A stretch of DNA of 46,761 nucleotides from JBFXIE01 sp050176255. Its GTDB lineage: Bacteria > Pseudomonadota > Gammaproteobacteria > Burkholderiales > Burkholderiaceae_C. Made by a program: the position numbers and the translations under genes. The stretch lies in assembly GCF_050176255.1 (NCBI RefSeq), contig NZ_JBFXIE010000024.1; one strand, written 5' to 3'. The notes below the pieces were generated by a model. It was not told the origin of the DNA. It saw nothing but the letters and a program-made list of their open reading frames with translations, and did not search any database. Below, one piece after another: positions 26,683 through 36,029 of this stretch (within the stretch, counting starts at the first letter, position 1; each line of letters starts with the position of its first letter).

Positions 26683-26730
26683 CCACACGGCTCCCGCCGC
26701 GCCCCAACTGCGCACTGGCCGTGTGGTTCT
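26683..26730 (+). promoter_or_regulatory. hairpin in the aroA-cmk / rpsA gap
   Basis: CCACACGGC (26683-26691) pairs perfectly with GCCGTGTGG (26718-26726), followed by TTCTTT. It could be a weak terminator or attenuator for aroA-cmk, or part of the rpsA leader. S1 protein is known to regulate its own leader in E. coli. Confidence 0.4.
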
Positions 26731-26833
26731 TTCAACCTCAACCCCGCGGTGTGACGCCGCACAACCTCCGCAAGCAGTCTTAGAAACGAAGGCAATGGTG
26801 CCGTCGGAAACCTGCATGCGGGCAAGGAACTAC

Positions 26834-28519
26834 ATGTCTGAATCTTTTGCCGCCCTGTTTGAAGAATCGTTGCAACGCACGGAAATGCGTCCCGGCGAGG
26901 TCATCACCGCCGAAGTCGTGCGCGTGGAGCACAACTTCGTCGTCGTGAACGCCGGCCTGAAGTCCGAAGCCTACGTGCCGATCGACGAGTTCAAGAACGA
27001 CCAGGGCGAGATTGAAGTCCAGGTGGGTGACTTCGTGTCGGTGGCCATCGGCTCCATCGAAAACGGCTACGGCGACACCATCCTGTCGCGCGACACCGCC
27101 AAGCGCCTGGCCTCCTGGCTGTCGCTCGAAAAGGCCCTGGAGTCCGGCGAATTCGTCACCGGCACCACCAGCGGCAAGGTCAAGGGCGGCCTGACGGTGC
27201 TGGTCAACGGCATCCGCGCCTTCCTGCCCGGCTCGCTGATCGACACCCGTCCCGTCAAGGACCTGACTCCGTACGAAAACAAGACGATGGAGTTCAAGGT
27301 CATCAAGCTGGACCGCAAGCGCAACAACGTGGTGCTGAGCCGCCGCGCCGTGGTCGAAGCCTCCATGGGCGAAGAGCGCGCCAAGCTGATGGAAACGCTG
27401 CGCGAAGGCGCCATCGTCCACGGCGTGGTCAAGAACATCACCGAGTACGGTGCGTTCGTGGATCTGGGCGGCATCGACGGCCTGCTGCACATCACCGACA
27501 TGGCATGGCGCCGCGTGCGTCACCCCTCCGAGGTGGTGCAGGCCGGCCAGGAAATCACTGCCAAGATCCTCAAGTTCGACACCGAGAAGAACCGTGTGTC
27601 TCTGGGCCTCAAGCAAATGGGCGACGACCCCTGGATGGGCGTGTCGCGCCGCTACCCCCAGGGCACCCGCCTGTTCGGCAAGATCACCAACATTGCCGAC
27701 TACGGCGCGTTTGTCGAACTCGAGCCCGGCATCGAAGGCCTGGTGCACGTCTCCGAGATGGACTGGACCAACAAGAACGTGGCACCCAACAAGCTGGTGT
27801 CGCTGGGTGACGAGGTCGAAGTCATGGTCCTGGAGATCGACGAAGACAAGCGCCGCATCAGCCTGGGCATGAAGCAGTGCCGCGCCAACCCCTGGCAGGA
27901 ATTTGCCCAGGAAACCAAGCGCGGCGACCGCGTCAAGGGCCCGATCAAGTCGATCACCGACTTCGGCGTGTTCGTGGGCCTGGCAGCCGGCATTGACGGC
28001 CTGGTGCACCTGTCTGATCTGTCCTGGAACGAGCCCGGCGAAGCCGCTGTGCGCAACTACAAGAAGGGCCAGGAAGTCGAAGCCATCGTGCTGGCCGTGG
28101 ACGTGGACCGCGAGCGCATCTCCCTGGGCATCAAGCAGCTCGACGGCGACCCGTTCACCACCTTCGTGACCGTGAACGACAAGGGCCAGACGGTGACCGG
28201 CAAGGTCAAGACCGTGGACGCCCGTGGCGCTGAAATCGACCTGGGCGAAGACATCGTGGGCTACCTGCGCGCATCGGAAATCTCCCGCGACCGCGTGGAA
28301 GATGCCCGCAACGTGCTGAAGGAAGGCGACGAAGTCACGGCCGTGGTGGTCAACGTGGATCGCAAGACCCGCAACATCCAGCTGTCCATCAAGCAAAAGG
28401 ACATGGTTGACCAGCAGGAAGCCATGGCGCACCTGTCGGCCCAGTCCGCCAAGGAAAACGCCGGCACCACCAGCCTGGGCGCACTGCTGCGTGCCAAGCT
28501 GGACAATTCCGACAAATAA
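26834..28519 (+). CDS. rpsA: 30S ribosomal protein S1
   Basis: A 561-residue protein with six S1 RNA-binding domains, the usual betaproteobacterial length. Start MSESFAALFEESLQ at 26834 has an AAGGA site 7 bases upstream; a longer in-frame reading upstream is not needed. Domains 3-6 show repeated GAFVDLGGIDGLLHI, YGAFVELEPGIEGLVHVSEM and GVFVGLAAGIDGLVHLSDL motifs. S1 brings mRNA to the small ribosomal subunit. It follows cmk and precedes ihfB, the standard order. Confidence 0.97.
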   Translation: MSESFAALFEESLQRTEMRPGEVITAEVVRVEHNFVVVNAGLKSEAYVPIDEFKNDQGEIEVQVGDFVSVAIGSIENGYGDTILSRDTAKRLASWLSLEKALESGEFVTGTTSGKVKGGLTVLVNGIRAFLPGSLIDTRPVKDLTPYENKTMEFKVIKLDRKRNNVVLSRRAVVEASMGEERAKLMETLREGAIVHGVVKNITEYGAFVDLGGIDGLLHITDMAWRRVRHPSEVVQAGQEITAKILKFDTEKNRVSLGLKQMGDDPWMGVSRRYPQGTRLFGKITNIADYGAFVELEPGIEGLVHVSEMDWTNKNVAPNKLVSLGDEVEVMVLEIDEDKRRISLGMKQCRANPWQEFAQETKRGDRVKGPIKSITDFGVFVGLAAGIDGLVHLSDLSWNEPGEAAVRNYKKGQEVEAIVLAVDVDRERISLGIKQLDGDPFTTFVTVNDKGQTVTGKVKTVDARGAEIDLGEDIVGYLRASEISRDRVEDARNVLKEGDEVTAVVVNVDRKTRNIQLSIKQKDMVDQQEAMAHLSAQSAKENAGTTSLGALLRAKLDNSDK

Positions 28520-28551
28520 TCTGTCGCAGCCTGCTTGCAGGCACCTGTGCT

Positions 28552-28603
28552 GCGCCACCTGCGGGTGGCGCCAGCCGCATCAGCGGGCGCTCTGGTAGCG
28601 CCC
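28552..28603 (+). promoter_or_regulatory. two GC-rich hairpins between rpsA and ihfB
   Basis: GCGCCACC/GGTGGCGC (28552-28559, 28564-28571) and GGGCGCT/AGCGCCC (28585-28591, 28597-28603) are both perfect stems with short loops. Neither has a U-run. They may stabilise the rpsA message end or attenuate readthrough into ihfB. Confidence 0.4.
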
Positions 28604-28638
28604 GTTGTCATATAACCCATCACCTATCTGACTGACCC

Positions 28639-28932
28639 ATGACCCGATCAGACCTCGTCGAAGAACTGGCAGCACGTTTCAGCCAGCTCACCCAGCGTGA
28701 TGCCGAATATGCCGTCAAGACCATCCTGGACGCTGTCAGCGACGCCATGGTGCGCGGCCACCGCATCGAGATCCGCGGCTTCGGCAGCTTTTCGGTCAAC
28801 CGCCGCCCACCGCGCATCGGCCGCAATCCGCGCACCGGCGAATCCGTTCACATCCCCGAAAAACGCGTGCCGCACTTCAAGCCGGGCAAGGCGCTGCGCG
28901 AAGCCGTTGATCAGCGCCCCATCGAACCCTGA
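28639..28932 (+). CDS. ihfB: integration host factor subunit beta
   Basis: A 97-residue HU/IHF-family DNA-bending protein. MTRSDLVEELAARF, the IEIRGFGSFSVN strand and the GRNPRTGESVHIPEK arm are typical of the beta chain. The conserved proline at the arm tip (NPRTG) intercalates to kink DNA. It pairs with IHF alpha, encoded elsewhere. Position after rpsA is the conserved one. Confidence 0.96.
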   Translation: MTRSDLVEELAARFSQLTQRDAEYAVKTILDAVSDAMVRGHRIEIRGFGSFSVNRRPPRIGRNPRTGESVHIPEKRVPHFKPGKALREAVDQRPIEP

Positions 28933-29090
28933 CCGCTGCGCAACCGACAAATCAATCGCTGCCAGCGATTGATGCACCCGGGCACGGTGGCATTCGCCAG
29001 TTGATGCCGCTGCAAGCGGGGAGCCTTCTTTGCTCATCGACGTGCCGTCGCCCACAGCCTTCTAGAATCGTGCAACCATCGGGGAGACGC

Positions 29091-29402
29091 ATGAAATACC
29101 TCCTGTGGCTGCTGAAGGCGGCCATTTTTTTCACACTTTTTGCCTTCGCGCTGAACAACCAGCAGGACATCACGGTGCACTTCTTCTTCGGCACCCAATG
29201 GACTGCGCCCTCCGTGCTGGTGGTGCTCGCCGCATTCACACTGGGTGTGGTCGTCGGCGTGCTGGGCATGGTGCCACGCTGGTGGCACCATCGCAGTGCA
29301 GCGCGGCGTGCGCACACTGCGCCGCCAATACCCGCCGTATCACCTGCGCAGCCGCTGGCTGCCAGCCCCACCCCCCAGCCGCCGCCCATCGATGGAATTT
29401 GA
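29091..29402 (+). CDS. lapA: LapA-domain inner membrane protein
   Basis: A 103-residue protein with two membrane segments (LLWLLKAAIFFTLFAFAL; VLVVLAAFTLGVVVGVLGMV), separated by the NNQQDITVHFFFGT loop typical of LapA (DUF1049). The C-terminal tail is Pro/Ala-rich and cytoplasmic. The start at 29091 follows GGGGAG; TAGAAT at 29063-29068 is a good -10. LapA works with LapB, next in the operon and overlapping by 11 bp, in controlling LPS synthesis. Confidence 0.88.
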   Translation: MKYLLWLLKAAIFFTLFAFALNNQQDITVHFFFGTQWTAPSVLVVLAAFTLGVVVGVLGMVPRWWHHRSAARRAHTAPPIPAVSPAQPLAASPTPQPPPIDGI

Positions 29403-30546
29403 CCTCACCTGGCTTCTTCTCGGCCTGCCGCTGGCTTTTGTGTTGGGCTGGCTGGCCTCGCGCTTCGACCTGCGCCAGCTGCGCGAGGAGAATCGCCGCG
29501 CTCCCAAGGCGTACTTCAAGGGGCTGAACTACCTGCTCAATGAGCAGCAGGATCAGGCCATTGACGCCTTCATCGAGGCGGTGCAAAACGACCCCGACAC
29601 CACCGAGCTGCACTTTGCCCTGGGCAACCTGTTTCGCCGCCGCGGCGAGTACAACCGCGCCGTGCGCGTGCACGAGCACCTGCTGTCGCGCGGCGATCTG
29701 AGCCGCGCCGACCGCGAGCGCGCCCAGCACGCGCTGGCGCTGGACTTTCTCAAGGCCGGCCTGCTGGACAGGGCCGAGGACGCGCTGCGCCGCCTGGAGG
29801 GCACCCGCTTCGAGGCCCAGGCCCGCATGGCCCTGCTGTCCATCTACGAGCGATCGCGTGATTGGCAGCAGGCTGCCGACATCGCACGGCGCATGCAGGA
29901 GGCCCAGCAGGGCGACTTCAGTACCCGCCAGGCCCATTACCTGTGCGAGCAGGCACTGGCGCTGGCAGCCCACGGCGAACAATCCGCTGCGCAGGCGCTG
30001 CTGGAGCGCGCCATCGTTACCGCGCCGCAGGCTGCGCGCGCTCGCATCGAACTGGCCCGCCTGCAGCAGCGCATGGGACAGGCCGACTTGGCCCTGGCAA
30101 CGCTGCATGACCTGGCGCGCGCTGCGCCCCCTGCCCTGGCGCTGGCCGCGCCGCTGATCGTGGAGACGGCCACCGCCACCGGGTGCGAGCCGCAGGCCCT
30201 GGCCCTGCTGCAGCAGCATTACCAGAACCTGCCGTCGCTGGACTTGCTCGAGGCCGTCGTGACGCTGGAGACCGCTGCACGGGGACCAGCGGCGGGGCGC
30301 GAGTGGTATGTGCGCCATCTGGACAAAGAGCCTTCACTGGTGGCCGCCACCCAATGGCTAGCCGGCGAAACGCTGGCGCACGAGGAGTTTCACCCCCAGA
30401 TCCAGCGTGCGCTGGAACAAGCTGCCAAACCGCTCACACGCTACCGCTGCGCGGCCTGCGGCTTTGAAGCACGCCAGCATTTCTGGCAATGCCCCGGCTG
30501 CCAGACCTGGGACAGCTACCCAGCACGCCGCGTCGAGGAGCTTTGA
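29392..30546 (+). CDS. lapB: LPS assembly protein LapB (TPR, rubredoxin-like)
   Basis: A 384-residue membrane-anchored protein. The N-terminal helix (FDLTWLLLGLPLAFVLGWLA) anchors it. Tetratricopeptide repeats span about residues 35-340 (YFKGLNYLLNEQQDQAIDAF; ELHFALGNLFRRRGEYNRAV). The end is a rubredoxin-like zinc knuckle with four cysteines (YRCAACGF, QCPGCQTWDSYP). LapB directs FtsH to degrade LpxC and thereby limits LPS synthesis. I chose ATG 29392, because the upstream extension has no family similarity. Confidence 0.93.
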   Translation: MEFDLTWLLLGLPLAFVLGWLASRFDLRQLREENRRAPKAYFKGLNYLLNEQQDQAIDAFIEAVQNDPDTTELHFALGNLFRRRGEYNRAVRVHEHLLSRGDLSRADRERAQHALALDFLKAGLLDRAEDALRRLEGTRFEAQARMALLSIYERSRDWQQAADIARRMQEAQQGDFSTRQAHYLCEQALALAAHGEQSAAQALLERAIVTAPQAARARIELARLQQRMGQADLALATLHDLARAAPPALALAAPLIVETATATGCEPQALALLQQHYQNLPSLDLLEAVVTLETAARGPAAGREWYVRHLDKEPSLVAATQWLAGETLAHEEFHPQIQRALEQAAKPLTRYRCAACGFEARQHFWQCPGCQTWDSYPARRVEEL

Positions 30547-30549
30547 CCC

Positions 30550-30900
30550 ATGCCCGCCCTGAAACCCCGCACATCCCTGTGGCGCAGCCTGTGCCTGTGG
30601 GCGCTGCTGCAGGCCGGCGCCGCCCTGGCCGCCACGGACGTCAACAGCGCCCGCGAAGCCGACCTGGACGGCGTGAAGGGCATCGGCCCGGGGCTGTCCT
30701 CGCGCATCCTGGCCGAGCGCGCCAGGGGGCCGTTTCGGGATTGGCCCGACCTGATCGCCCGCGTCAAGGGCATTGGCCCCGGCGCGGCAGCACGGCTGTC
30801 AGCCAATGGGCTGACGGTCAATGGCGCCGCCTATGCACCACCCCAGGGCACCCAAGCCAGCGGCGCCCTGGCTGCACAGCCCGCAGCAAGCAGGGATTGA
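30550..30900 (+). CDS. ComEA-like helix-hairpin-helix DNA-binding protein
   Basis: A 116-residue protein with a signal peptide (1-28, ending ALA). A tandem helix-hairpin-helix unit follows: VNSAREADLDGVKGIGPGLS and LIARVKGIGPGAAARLS. This is the periplasmic ComEA fold that pulls incoming DNA through the outer membrane in natural transformation. It differs from standard ComEA in having a longer Pro/Ala tail. It sits 3 bp after lapB and is probably in the same transcript. No other competence genes are nearby. Confidence 0.85.
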   Translation: MPALKPRTSLWRSLCLWALLQAGAALAATDVNSAREADLDGVKGIGPGLSSRILAERARGPFRDWPDLIARVKGIGPGAAARLSANGLTVNGAAYAPPQGTQASGALAAQPAASRD

Positions 30901-30973
30901 TTCCGGCCCTGACGCTGGTGCATTCACTGGTGCATGCTCGGGTTTTAATAGCATCAAAAACCCTGCTTGCGCC

Positions 30974-30979
30974 TAGAAT
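30974..30979 (+). promoter_or_regulatory. TAGAAT -10 box of the mrp operon
   Basis: TAGAAT lies 9 bp before the mrpA ATG (30989) and no ribosome site is present. Transcription would start about 3 bases before the ATG, giving a leaderless message. A hairpin GGGTTTT/AAAACCC at about 30940-30963 precedes it. Confidence 0.4.
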
Positions 30980-30988
30980 CAGTCACCA

Positions 30989-33946
30989 ATGTCGCTGATT
31001 TTGCTCGTCATCCTCCCCTTTGCCGCTAGCTTCGTGGCGGCCCTGCTGCCTGCCAATGCGCGCAACACGGAGTCCACGCTGGCCGGACTGGTCGCGCTGT
31101 TTTGCACTATTCAGGCAGCGATGTACTTTCCGGGCATTGCAGACGGCGGCGTGTTGCGCCAGGAATTCGAGTGGCTGCCCGCACTCGGCCTGAACCTGGT
31201 CATCCGCATGGATGGCTTCGCCTGGATGTTCTGCATGCTGGTGTATGGCATCGGCACGCTGGTGGTGATTTATGCGCGCTACTACATGTCGCCAGCCGAC
31301 CCTGTGCCACGCTTTTTCTCGTTCTTCCTGGCCTTCATGGGCGCCATGGGCGGCGTGGTCCTGTCGGGCAACATCATCCAGCTGGTGTTCTTCTGGGAGC
31401 TGACCAGCCTGTTTTCGTTTTTGCTGATCGGCTACTGGCACCACCGCGAAGACGCGCGCCGCGGCGCGCGCATGGCGCTCACGGTCACCGGCACGGGTGG
31501 CCTGTGCCTGCTGGCTGGCATGCTGGTGCTGGGCCACATCGTGGGCAGCTATGACCTGGAACACGTACTGGGCGCAGCCGAGCTGGTGCGCGACCACCCC
31601 ATGTACCTGACCGTGCTGGCGCTGGTGCTGCTGGGCGCGTTCACCAAAAGCGCGCAGTTTCCGTTTCACTTCTGGCTGCCCAACGCCATGGCGGCGCCCA
31701 CGCCGGTGTCTGCCTATCTGCATTCGGCCACCATGGTCAAGGCGGGCGTCTTTATGCTGGCGCGCCTGTGGCCGGTGATGGGCGGCACCGAGCCGTGGTT
31801 CTGGCTGGTGGGCGGCGCCGGCCTCGCGTCGCTGCTGATCGGGGGCTACGCGGCCATGTTCCAAAGCGACCTGAAGGGGCTGCTGGCTTACTCCACCATC
31901 TCGCACCTGGGCCTGATCACGCTGCTGCTGGGGCTCAACAGCCCGCTGGCTGCCGTGGCCGCGGTGTTCCACATCATGAACCACGCGACCTTCAAGGCCT
32001 CGCTGTTCATGGCTGCCGGCATCATCGACCACGAAAGCGGCACGCGCGACATCCGGCGCCTGTCGGGCCTGCGCCGCATGATGCCCATCACTGCCACGCT
32101 GGCCACGGTGGCCAGCGCGGCCATGGCGGGCGTGCCGCTGCTCAACGGCTTCCTGTCCAAGGAAATGTTCTTTGCCGAGACCGTCTTCATCGACGCCACG
32201 CCCCTGGTGGCCACCGCGCTGCCCATTGCCGCCACCGTGGCCAGCATGTTCAGCGTGGCGTATTCGCTGCGCTTCATCGTCGATGTGTTCTGGGGACCGC
32301 CAGCCACCGACCTGCCGCACCAGCCACACGAGCCGCCGCACTGGATGCGCGTGCCGGTCGAGCTTTTGGTGCTCGGCTGCCTGGTGGTGGGTATTTTTCC
32401 GGCGTGGTCGGTGGGTCTTTATCTGGACGCCGCAGCGCTGCCGGTGGTGGGCGGGGATCTGCCGGCCTTCAGCCTGGCGGTGTGGCACGGCATCAACGCC
32501 CCGCTGATCATGAGCCTGGTAGCCATGCTGGGGGGCACGGCCCTGTACCTGCTGCTGCGCCACGGCCGGGCGCGCGGGCGCATCGGCGTGCCGCCCTTCA
32601 TGCACCGCATCAGCGGGCGGCGCTTTTTCGAGCTCACGCTCACCCTTCTCACGCAGTGGGGCTGGCGGGGCCGACGCCTGCTGTCCACCCAGCGCCTGCA
32701 GTGGCAGATGCTGTGGCTGATGCTGTTCACGCTGGTGGCGGGGGCCATGCCCATTTGGACGCGGGGCCTGCAGCTGGGAGACCGCGGCACGCTGGCGCCG
32801 TCGGCCGCCTTCGTGCTGATCTGGCTGCTGGGCTGCATCTGCGCCGTGGCTGCGGCCTGGCAGGCCAAGTACCACCGGCTGGCGGCGCTGACGCTGATGG
32901 GCGGCGCGGGGCTGTGCACCAGCATTACCTTTCTGTGGTTCTCCGCGCCCGACCTGGCACTCACGCAGCTGGCCGTAGAGGTGGTCACCACCATCCTCAT
33001 CCTGCTGGGTCTGCGCTGGCTGCCCAAGCGCGATGAGAGCCTGCCCGCCACCCCGGCCAGCGCCACGCTGGCACGCACGCGCCGCGTGCGCGACATGCTG
33101 GTCGCGGTGGCTGCCGGGGGCGGCATGGCCTGGCTGGCCTACGCCATGATGAGCCGCCCGTTCGCGCAAAGTACCTCCACGTTCTTCCTGGAGCGCGCAC
33201 TCACCGAGGGCGGCGGCACCAACGTGGTCAACGTCATGCTGGTGGACTTCCGGGGCTTTGATACGTTTGGCGAGATCGTGGTGCTGGGCATCGTCGCCCT
33301 CACGGTGTATGCACTGCTGCGGCGCTTTCGCCCGGCGGGCGAGGCCATGGACTTGCCCGAGCAGCAGCGTGACCTGCCAGCCGACCTGCAGACCGACCTG
33401 CTGAACCCGCGCAACGCCACCGACACGGCCATCGGCTATCTGATGGTTCCTGCCGTGCTGGTGCGCCTGCTGCTGCCGTTCACGGCGCTGGTGGCGTTCT
33501 ACCTGTTCATGCGCGGCCACAACCAGCCAGGCGGCGGTTTTGTGGCGGGGCTGGTGTTCTCGGTAGGGCTGGTGCTGCAGTACATCATCTCGGGCACCTC
33601 GTGGGTCGAGGTGCACATGCCCCTGTACCCGCGCAAATGGATCGCGGCGGGCCTGCTGCTGGCCCTGGGCACGGGCCTGGGTGCGGTGGCGCTGGGCTAC
33701 CCCTTCCTGACCAGCCACACGGCTCATCTGAGCCTGCCGGGCATCGGAGACATCCATGTGGCCAGTGCCATGTTCTTCGACATGGGCGTGTTCGCGCTGG
33801 TCGTGGGCTCCACGCTGCTCATCCTTACGGCCATCGCCCACCAGTCGGTGCGCAGCCATCGCTATCACGCCCGCCTGCTCGAAGAGCAGCAGCTCGCCAT
33901 GGCGGCCGTGGTGTCCTACGACGACGACCTGCAGGAGCCGCGCTGA
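30989..33946 (+). CDS. mrpA: Na+/H+ antiporter subunit A/B fusion (MrpAB/PhaAB)
   Basis: A 985-residue membrane protein. Residues about 1-500 are a proton-pumping NADH dehydrogenase-like module (NuoL type) with ELTSLFSFLLIGYWHHRED and FPFHFWLPNAMAAPTPVSAY. Residues 600-790 are the extra A-specific segments, and about 815-975 are MrpB-like (YLFMRGHNQPGGGFVAGLVF). The A-B fusion places it in the group 2 (Pha-type) Mrp systems. The complex exports Na+ or K+ in exchange for protons. It heads a compact six-gene operon with overlaps throughout. The TAGAAT just upstream suggests a leaderless start. Confidence 0.95.
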   Translation: MSLILLVILPFAASFVAALLPANARNTESTLAGLVALFCTIQAAMYFPGIADGGVLRQEFEWLPALGLNLVIRMDGFAWMFCMLVYGIGTLVVIYARYYMSPADPVPRFFSFFLAFMGAMGGVVLSGNIIQLVFFWELTSLFSFLLIGYWHHREDARRGARMALTVTGTGGLCLLAGMLVLGHIVGSYDLEHVLGAAELVRDHPMYLTVLALVLLGAFTKSAQFPFHFWLPNAMAAPTPVSAYLHSATMVKAGVFMLARLWPVMGGTEPWFWLVGGAGLASLLIGGYAAMFQSDLKGLLAYSTISHLGLITLLLGLNSPLAAVAAVFHIMNHATFKASLFMAAGIIDHESGTRDIRRLSGLRRMMPITATLATVASAAMAGVPLLNGFLSKEMFFAETVFIDATPLVATALPIAATVASMFSVAYSLRFIVDVFWGPPATDLPHQPHEPPHWMRVPVELLVLGCLVVGIFPAWSVGLYLDAAALPVVGGDLPAFSLAVWHGINAPLIMSLVAMLGGTALYLLLRHGRARGRIGVPPFMHRISGRRFFELTLTLLTQWGWRGRRLLSTQRLQWQMLWLMLFTLVAGAMPIWTRGLQLGDRGTLAPSAAFVLIWLLGCICAVAAAWQAKYHRLAALTLMGGAGLCTSITFLWFSAPDLALTQLAVEVVTTILILLGLRWLPKRDESLPATPASATLARTRRVRDMLVAVAAGGGMAWLAYAMMSRPFAQSTSTFFLERALTEGGGTNVVNVMLVDFRGFDTFGEIVVLGIVALTVYALLRRFRPAGEAMDLPEQQRDLPADLQTDLLNPRNATDTAIGYLMVPAVLVRLLLPFTALVAFYLFMRGHNQPGGGFVAGLVFSVGLVLQYIISGTSWVEVHMPLYPRKWIAAGLLLALGTGLGAVALGYPFLTSHTAHLSLPGIGDIHVASAMFFDMGVFALVVGSTLLILTAIAHQSVRSHRYHARLLEEQQLAMAAVVSYDDDLQEPR

Positions 33947-34311
33947 TGGAAATCGTGCTGACCATCGCCATCGGCGTGCTGACCGGCTCGGGCGTGTGGC
34001 TGCTGCTGCGCCCGCGTACCTTCCAGGTGATCATGGGCCTGTCGCTGCTGTCCTATGCCGTCAACCTGTTCATCTTCAGCATGGGCCGCCTGGGCCTGTC
34101 CGTGAACAAAGAGCCGGTGCTCAAAGCCGGCGTGCCGCAAGACCTGCTGCACTACGCCGACCCCATGCCGCAGGCCCTGGTGCTCACGGCCATCGTGATC
34201 GGCTTTGCCATGACGGCGCTGTTCCTGGTGGTGCTGCTGGCCTCGCGGGGCATGTCCGGCACCGACCATGTGGACGGCTCGCACTCGCGTGAAACGCAGG
34301 AGATGCCATGA
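33946..34311 (+). CDS. mrpC: Na+/H+ antiporter subunit C
   Basis: A 121-residue three-helix protein of the NuoK family. IMGLSLLSYAVNLFIFSMG and DPMPQALVLTAIVIGFAMTA are the signature segments. It overlaps the end of the A/B subunit by one base (TGATG) and mrpD by four bases. It forms part of the Mrp transmembrane complex. Confidence 0.94.
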   Translation: MEIVLTIAIGVLTGSGVWLLLRPRTFQVIMGLSLLSYAVNLFIFSMGRLGLSVNKEPVLKAGVPQDLLHYADPMPQALVLTAIVIGFAMTALFLVVLLASRGMSGTDHVDGSHSRETQEMP

Positions 34312-36029
34312 GCGCCCTGGCAGATTTCACCGCCTTGCTGATGCCGCACCTGATGCTGGCGCCCATCGGGCTGCCCATGCTCACCGCCGCCGCGCTGCTG
34401 CTGCTGGGCGAGGAGCAGCAGCGCCTCAAGCTGCGGGTCAGCATTGCGTCCACGTTGCTGGGGCTGGTGGTGGCCACGGCGCTGCTGCAATGGTCGGATC
34501 AATCCGGCGCGACCGCGACCATGGGTGTCTATCTGCCCGGCAACTGGCCTGCGCCGTTTGGCATCGTGCTGGCGCTGGATCGGCTGTCAGCCCTGATGCT
34601 GGTGCTGACCAGCGGCGTCGCCCTGTGCTCCATTTTGTTTGCCAGCGCGCGCTGGCACCGCGCCGGCGTCAACTACCACACGCTGTTCCAACTGCAGCTC
34701 ATGGGACTGTCGGGCGCCTTTCTCACGGCAGACCTGTTCAACCTTTTCGTGTTCTTCGAGATCATGCTCGCCGCCTCCTACGGTCTGCTGCTGCATGGCT
34801 CGGGACGCGCACGCGTGCAGGCGGGGCTGCATTACATCGCCATCAACCTGGCGGCGTCGTCGCTCTTCCTGGTGGGCGCATCCATGCTCTACGGCATCAC
34901 GGGCACGCTGAACATGGCGGATCTGGCGCAGGCCATACCGCAGGTGTCTGCCGGCGACCGTGGGCTGCTGCATTCGGCGGCCGCGATCCTGGCCACCGCC
35001 TTTCTCATCAAGGCGGCTGTGTGGCCGCTCAATTTCTGGCTGGTTCCGGCGTACAGCGCGGCCACGCCGCCCGTCGGCGCGCTGTTTGCGCTGATGACCA
35101 AGGTAGGCATCTACACGCTGCTGCGGCTGTGGACGCTGATGTTCAGCAGCGAGGCCGGCCCCTCCTCCCTGTATGGCAGCCTGTGGCTGATCGGCGGCGG
35201 CATGGTCACCATGGCCTTTGGCGCCATCGGCATGATGGGCTCGCAGCGCCTCACCCACCTGGCGGGCCATGCGGCCGTGCTGTCGTCGGGCACGCTGCTG
35301 GCGGCGGCGGGCTTTGGGCAGAACGCGCTCACGGCCGGCCTGCTGTACTACCTGCCCAGCTCCACGCTGGCCGTGGGCGCGCTGTTCTTGCTGGCCGACC
35401 TGATCGACCGCTGGCGCAACGCGGGCTCCACGCTGGCGCCCTACGAGGTGGACGACGTGGCCCCGTTTCTGACTGCCGAGCTGATTCCTGCCCCCGGCCT
35501 GAACCTGGACGACGACGAGGAAGTGCTGGTGGGCCGCGTCATCCCCGCGGCGGCCGCGTTCCTGGGGCTGTCCTACCTGGCGTGCACGCTGGTCATCGCC
35601 GGGCTGCCGCCGCTGTCGGGCTTTGTAGGCAAATTCGCCATGCTCACCGCCCTGGTCAACCCGTTGGGGCTGGGTTCATCCGCTGGCACGCGGCCAGGCC
35701 TGCCGGGCTGGACGCTGATGGCGCTCATGATCGGCACCGGGCTGCTTGCGCTGCTGGCGCTGACGCGCACGGGCATTCGTCACTTCTGGGCCAGCCATGA
35801 CCGGCCCACGCCGCAGTTGCGCCTGCTGGAGGGCTTGCCGATTGCCATGCTGCTGGGCGCCTGCGCAGTGCTCACGGTGCAGGCCGATGGCGTGATGCGC
35901 TTTACCCAGGCCACCGCCAACGCACTGCACGCGCCCGGCACCTATGTGCGGGCCGTGATGTCGGCTGCGCCCAAGCCCGGCCCGACCACGGCCACCACGC
36001 CAGCGCCCGCCCCGGAGGCCGCGCCATGA
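34308..36029 (+). CDS. mrpD: Na+/H+ antiporter subunit D
   Basis: A 573-residue NuoN/NuoM-like proton-translocating subunit. The key motif FNLFVFFEIMLAASYGLLLH carries the conserved glutamate. AFLIKAAVWPLNFWLVPAYS supplies the central lysine. The segment around residues 380-410 is charged and acidic (YEVDDVAPFLTAELIPAPGL) and longer than usual, and the C-terminus is rich in Pro and Ala. Coupled by ATGA overlaps to mrpC and mrpE. Confidence 0.95.
   Translation: MSALADFTALLMPHLMLAPIGLPMLTAAALLLLGEEQQRLKLRVSIASTLLGLVVATALLQWSDQSGATATMGVYLPGNWPAPFGIVLALDRLSALMLVLTSGVALCSILFASARWHRAGVNYHTLFQLQLMGLSGAFLTADLFNLFVFFEIMLAASYGLLLHGSGRARVQAGLHYIAINLAASSLFLVGASMLYGITGTLNMADLAQAIPQVSAGDRGLLHSAAAILATAFLIKAAVWPLNFWLVPAYSAATPPVGALFALMTKVGIYTLLRLWTLMFSSEAGPSSLYGSLWLIGGGMVTMAFGAIGMMGSQRLTHLAGHAAVLSSGTLLAAAGFGQNALTAGLLYYLPSSTLAVGALFLLADLIDRWRNAGSTLAPYEVDDVAPFLTAELIPAPGLNLDDDEEVLVGRVIPAAAAFLGLSYLACTLVIAGLPPLSGFVGKFAMLTALVNPLGLGSSAGTRPGLPGWTLMALMIGTGLLALLALTRTGIRHFWASHDRPTPQLRLLEGLPIAMLLGACAVLTVQADGVMRFTQATANALHAPGTYVRAVMSAAPKPGPTTATTPAPAPEAAP

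Noticed and set aside
28552..28603. Rho-independent terminator after rpsA
   Set aside because: The stems are strong but no U-run follows; kept only as hairpins of unknown role.
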